Shown: piece after piece, positions 60,668 to 64,000 of the stretch
How positions within the stretch are numbered: the stretch's first letter is position 1
How the letters are laid out: the number at the start of each line of letters is the position of its first letter
Assembly: GCA_905235835.1 (NCBI GenBank)
Contig: CAJONQ010000002.1
Coordinates: 1-64,000, forward strand
From: an uncultured Prevotella sp.
Lineage (GTDB): Bacteria; Bacteroidota; Bacteroidia; Bacteroidales; Bacteroidaceae
Direction: 5' to 3'
Length of the DNA stretch: 64,000 nt
Translations under genes and position numbers: made by a program
Notes under the pieces: generated by a model
What the model was told of the DNA's origin: nothing
The model's input: the letters and a program-made list of their open reading frames with translations, nothing else
Database searches by the model: none

Positions 60668-61203
60668 GTCAAATCTTTTAATATAGACTCTATTTCCTCC
60701 AAGGAGTTAGCTACCATTATCTGGTTTCGCCATTCCTTTCTTGTGAATCCTTTTGATTGTAAATCGTCCAGTAAAGCAATGAGCGCATCCCAGAATCCTT
60801 TCATGTTATAAAGGATTACCTTTTTACTATGATAACCGATGGTTGCTGATGCTGCAATAGTGAAAATCTCGTCAAGTGTTCCAATACCTCCTGGTAAAGC
60901 AATAAACACATCGGCATAGTCCTGCATCATCTGCTTACGGTCACTCAGATTATCACAAGGTATCTCTACGTCCACCTGCTCACTGATATGCCCAGACTTC
61001 TCCAAAAGGGTGGGAATAACCCCAACTACCTGTGTACCTTTCTCATGGGCAGATCTTGCCACACTCTCCATCAACCCTTGATTGGCTCCTCCATACACAA
61101 TGGAATGGGCGTTGTCCGCAGCCCATCGTCCTAACTCCTCCGTCATACGGAAGAAATCGGGGTCGATATTGGCATTAGCAGAACAGAAGACACATATTTT
61201 CAT
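60664..61203 (-). CDS. LOG family protein (TIGR00730)
   Basis: MKICVFCSANANID, YGGANQGLM, LPGGIGTLDEIF (PGGxGTxxE). Confidence 0.93.
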   Translation of the reverse strand: MKICVFCSANANIDPDFFRMTEELGRWAADNAHSIVYGGANQGLMESVARSAHEKGTQVVGVIPTLLEKSGHISEQVDVEIPCDNLSDRKQMMQDYADVFIALPGGIGTLDEIFTIAASATIGYHSKKVILYNMKGFWDALIALLDDLQSKGFTRKEWRNQIMVANSLEEIESILKDLT

Positions 61204-61212
61204 AGTATTAGA

Positions 61213-61680
61213 TTATTTTCTCCAGAAACGACTTGTGATATCCTCAAACTCGCCATTCTCCATGTTCCGATAGAGTCGTTGGTTAGTGGTAGACTCTTTC
61301 AGTGGACCAAGGTGCTTGATATAAGGACCTATCTTGATATAATCAAAATCGGTCTTACAGATAGCAGAAGAGATACGGATGCGTCCACTATACCATGCCA
61401 CCTTAAAGGTCGGATAGGTCTCGTGGATATAAATAGCCAGTTGATTCACTCCTCTGGGGTCGGCATCTCCCCCCATAAAAGCGATACAGGTAATATCGCT
61501 ACCGAATTTACGCACGAAATCGTCAATAGCATCCGTATCCAGGGGAAGCCCGATGTCCTCCCAGAGATAGTGGCTGTGACAGCCCGGACAAGCACAAGGA
61601 CAATTAGAGATATTAATCGCTAATGTCACTTCGTCGGGTATCTCCTGGAATACGATGCCTGTATTGACGTATTTAAGCAT
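61213..61680 (-). CDS. nrdG: anaerobic RNR-activating radical SAM protein (second copy)
   Basis: ISNCPCACPGCHSHYLWED CxxxCxxC motif. Confidence 0.9.
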   Translation of the reverse strand: MLKYVNTGIVFQEIPDEVTLAINISNCPCACPGCHSHYLWEDIGLPLDTDAIDDFVRKFGSDITCIAFMGGDADPRGVNQLAIYIHETYPTFKVAWYSGRIRISSAICKTDFDYIKIGPYIKHLGPLKESTTNQRLYRNMENGEFEDITSRFWRK

Positions 61681-61682
61681 GA

Positions 61683-63782
61683 TTATTTGTTAGCATGCGC
61701 ATAGAAGCGACGTGCTGCCTCTTCCTGACGAGGCTGAGAGAAGTTGCTGACACGCTTCAAGTAGCCGATGATACGTGTCATATAGTCTACATTCTTAGAA
61801 TGGCAATGAGGACACTCCTTCAGATAACGCTTGTCGATATGTCCACAATCGTTACATACAGTATTAGGAATATTGAAGGTGAAGTAGTTACATCCCTCCT
61901 GTGCTGCTACTTTCAGCAGATGCGCATACTGTTGTTTGCTGAGGTGCTCCTCTAAGTTCATGTGTAAGGCAGAACCACCTGTGAGGTGCTCGATATAGGG
62001 AGCTCCATGCAGCTTAAACTTATCGATAATAGACAGAGAGTCATCCTCTACCACATAGAAATAGCTGTTGTAGCAGTCACGTGGTACGAAATAACCGTCC
62101 TCACGATCCCACTTTGCATGCTTCACACCCACATTCTCTGCAGGAATCATCTCACAGTTGAACATGACTTCCTTGGTGCGATACTGCTTGTTATACTTCT
62201 CTACCAAGCCAAGAATACCCTGTACGAAGTGCATATAGTCATCGTTAGGAGTAATCTTCAGTCCCATGAACTCAGCAGCCTCAACCAGTCCGTTGATACC
62301 GATGGTCAAATACTGACGGTTGATATTGATATAACCTGCGTCGAAGAGAGGTAACATACCATGAGCCTGCAACTCTTTCAAGTTCTCATTGTAAGCTGTC
62401 TGCACCTTATGGCAAAGGTCAATAACACCACCCAGATACTCCAGATAGTCCATCTTATGATTGACCGCATACTGGATACAACGGTTCAGGTTGATGGTCA
62501 GCACACTCTTAGAACCAGTAGAAACACCACCAGCACCCAAGGTATAGCTGAAACCGTTGTCTGTAATCTCGTTACGCAGACGGCAGCAAGAGCTCAATGA
62601 GTCAGCATTATCACTCATATAAGTGAAGAACGAGTGTCCCTCAGCATACATCTCGGCAGTGAAATCGCCCCATTCCTTATCCTTGCACTCACCATTCTCG
62701 TCAACCAACAAAGCCATGGTCTCAACAGGGAAGGTCAACAAAGTCTTGGTACGCTCCTGGTTGAACCATTTCATGAAACGCTTCTGCAACCAAGAGAGTC
62801 CCTCCCAGTCGGGTTTAGAGCCATCGGGGAAATAGAACTCACCAAAGATACTCTCGAAATAGTATTTGTCGTAGTAAGCGACATTCCAGAATACCGCCTG
62901 ATAGTTACGAGCACCAGTAGGCTGGTTCAGGGTATACACAATCTGCTCGAAATAGTCAGTAATCACCTTATCGAGTGTACGCTTCTTCAAACTGAGGTCA
63001 GCCTGCTCGTCTGAACGCTTATAATAATCCTGTCCATACTCCTTACCCAAGAAGTAGTTCATGTACATCAGGAACTCTGGAGTAGCACAAGCACCACTCA
63101 GCATACTGGACACCATGAACACCATATTGACGAAACCACCACAGAAACTCTTCAAGTTCGTTGGAGCTGTTGAGTTACCACCAATGGAAATGGTACCACC
63201 AATCAGCCAAGGATACATCGTGATAGACGCACAATAGTTGGCAAGACTCGTCTCGTCGTTCTTATATATAAAGTGGTGTGTCAGCTTATCAATATACTCG
63301 TCAGCCAATTGCTTTCCATACATCTTCTTAATACGATCGGTCAGCAGTCGACGGTTCAAGCGAATGAAATTAGATTTAGGCAACTCACCAATCAATGTTG
63401 CAATGTTTTTGTGCTCCACGTTTGCATTTGCGTCATACTTTGAACCTGTCGCAGCATTCACCGAATCGCAATATTCTGACAAGAATTCCAATTTGGCAAG
63501 TGTCTCACGATCCTCAGTGTGAGCCTGACGATACAGCATGAACGACTTGGCGACCTTATAGTAGCCCTCGCTCATCAGTGCCTCCTCAACCTGATTCTGA
63601 ATATCCTCAACGGTAATGTCGTTATGGATGTCTAATCGACTGAGAATCTTAGAGATAGCTCCAAGGTCTGTAGGTTGGTCGACACTCTCGAATGCTTTCA
63701 AGATAGCATTCATAATCTTGTCTAATGAGAACTGGTCTTTCGATCCGTCTCGCTTTGTGATGGTAAAGTTTTTAATTTCCAT
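61683..63782 (-). CDS. nrdD: anaerobic ribonucleoside-triphosphate reductase (second copy)
   Basis: 699 aa; ATP-cone FTITKRDGSKDQFSLDKI; CNDCGHIDKRYLKECPHCHS zinc site. Confidence 0.93.
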   Translation of the reverse strand: MEIKNFTITKRDGSKDQFSLDKIMNAILKAFESVDQPTDLGAISKILSRLDIHNDITVEDIQNQVEEALMSEGYYKVAKSFMLYRQAHTEDRETLAKLEFLSEYCDSVNAATGSKYDANANVEHKNIATLIGELPKSNFIRLNRRLLTDRIKKMYGKQLADEYIDKLTHHFIYKNDETSLANYCASITMYPWLIGGTISIGGNSTAPTNLKSFCGGFVNMVFMVSSMLSGACATPEFLMYMNYFLGKEYGQDYYKRSDEQADLSLKKRTLDKVITDYFEQIVYTLNQPTGARNYQAVFWNVAYYDKYYFESIFGEFYFPDGSKPDWEGLSWLQKRFMKWFNQERTKTLLTFPVETMALLVDENGECKDKEWGDFTAEMYAEGHSFFTYMSDNADSLSSCCRLRNEITDNGFSYTLGAGGVSTGSKSVLTINLNRCIQYAVNHKMDYLEYLGGVIDLCHKVQTAYNENLKELQAHGMLPLFDAGYININRQYLTIGINGLVEAAEFMGLKITPNDDYMHFVQGILGLVEKYNKQYRTKEVMFNCEMIPAENVGVKHAKWDREDGYFVPRDCYNSYFYVVEDDSLSIIDKFKLHGAPYIEHLTGGSALHMNLEEHLSKQQYAHLLKVAAQEGCNYFTFNIPNTVCNDCGHIDKRYLKECPHCHSKNVDYMTRIIGYLKRVSNFSQPRQEEAARRFYAHANK

Positions 63783-63824
63783 TGTTATATAATTTGATAA
63801 GTTTTTAATTATTCGCTTTTACAG

Positions 63825-63890
63825 AAAGTTTTCCGTTTTGGATAACTTTTTCATTTTTCGGCTCCAAAAAGTTTCCCGTTTTGGAAAACC
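63825..63890. promoter_or_regulatory. direct repeat upstream of the second nrdD, possible operator
   Basis: AAAGTTTTCCGTTTTGGA (63825) and AAAGTTTCCCGTTTTGGA (63868), 43 bp apart. Confidence 0.45.
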
Positions 63891-64000
63891 GAAATCGAGT
63901 GCAAAGATATAAATTTTCCCGTAAACTATTACTATATATTCTATAAAAAATGTAAAAGTCTATCATTTTTATAATATTCCACTTTTTATTCGTACCTTGG

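Noticed and set aside
63825-63890. NrdR box upstream of nrdD
   Set aside because: The repeats do not match the acaCwAtATaTwGtgt-type palindrome.

Overview
The window is a gene-dense Bacteroidetes chromosome segment. The Prevotella-like assignment is inferred from gene content, TAnnTTTG -7 boxes and codon style. Most of it is core metabolism: lpxL-like acyltransferase, two LTA-synthase-like sulfatases, an MsbA-type ABC transporter (frameshifted), miaB, OPT transporter, S41 protease, parE, cysS, sufE, rpoN, purE, ispG, dapB and lepB. It also holds two class III RNR systems (nrdD/nrdG twice), a thiamine uptake operon behind a TPP riboswitch, and one tRNA-Arg(CCT). The most unusual content is non-coding and repetitive. 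(1) A ~462 bp array at 44332-44793 keeps an exact 22-bp phase through 21 units while the sequence drifts, and several units form short hairpins whose arms change in a compensated way. A related 22-bp hairpin array (GTTCCA-CCCCA-TGGAAC x4) sits inside a methyltransferase CDS. (2) Tandem arrays of 7-, 8- and 9-bp units fill several intercistronic gaps from the stop codon of one gene to the start codon of the next. (3) The same kind of short arrays occurs inside conserved CDSs (miaB, rpoN, ispG, sulfatase, thiamine pyrophosphokinase, methyltransferase, TonB receptor), usually at apparent linkers or loops. (4) A 120-bp element with 29-bp inverted ends carries the parE start codon. Three core genes carry apparent single frameshifts, which may be real or assembly errors. 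All coordinates and periods were read by eye; no homology search or folding was run.
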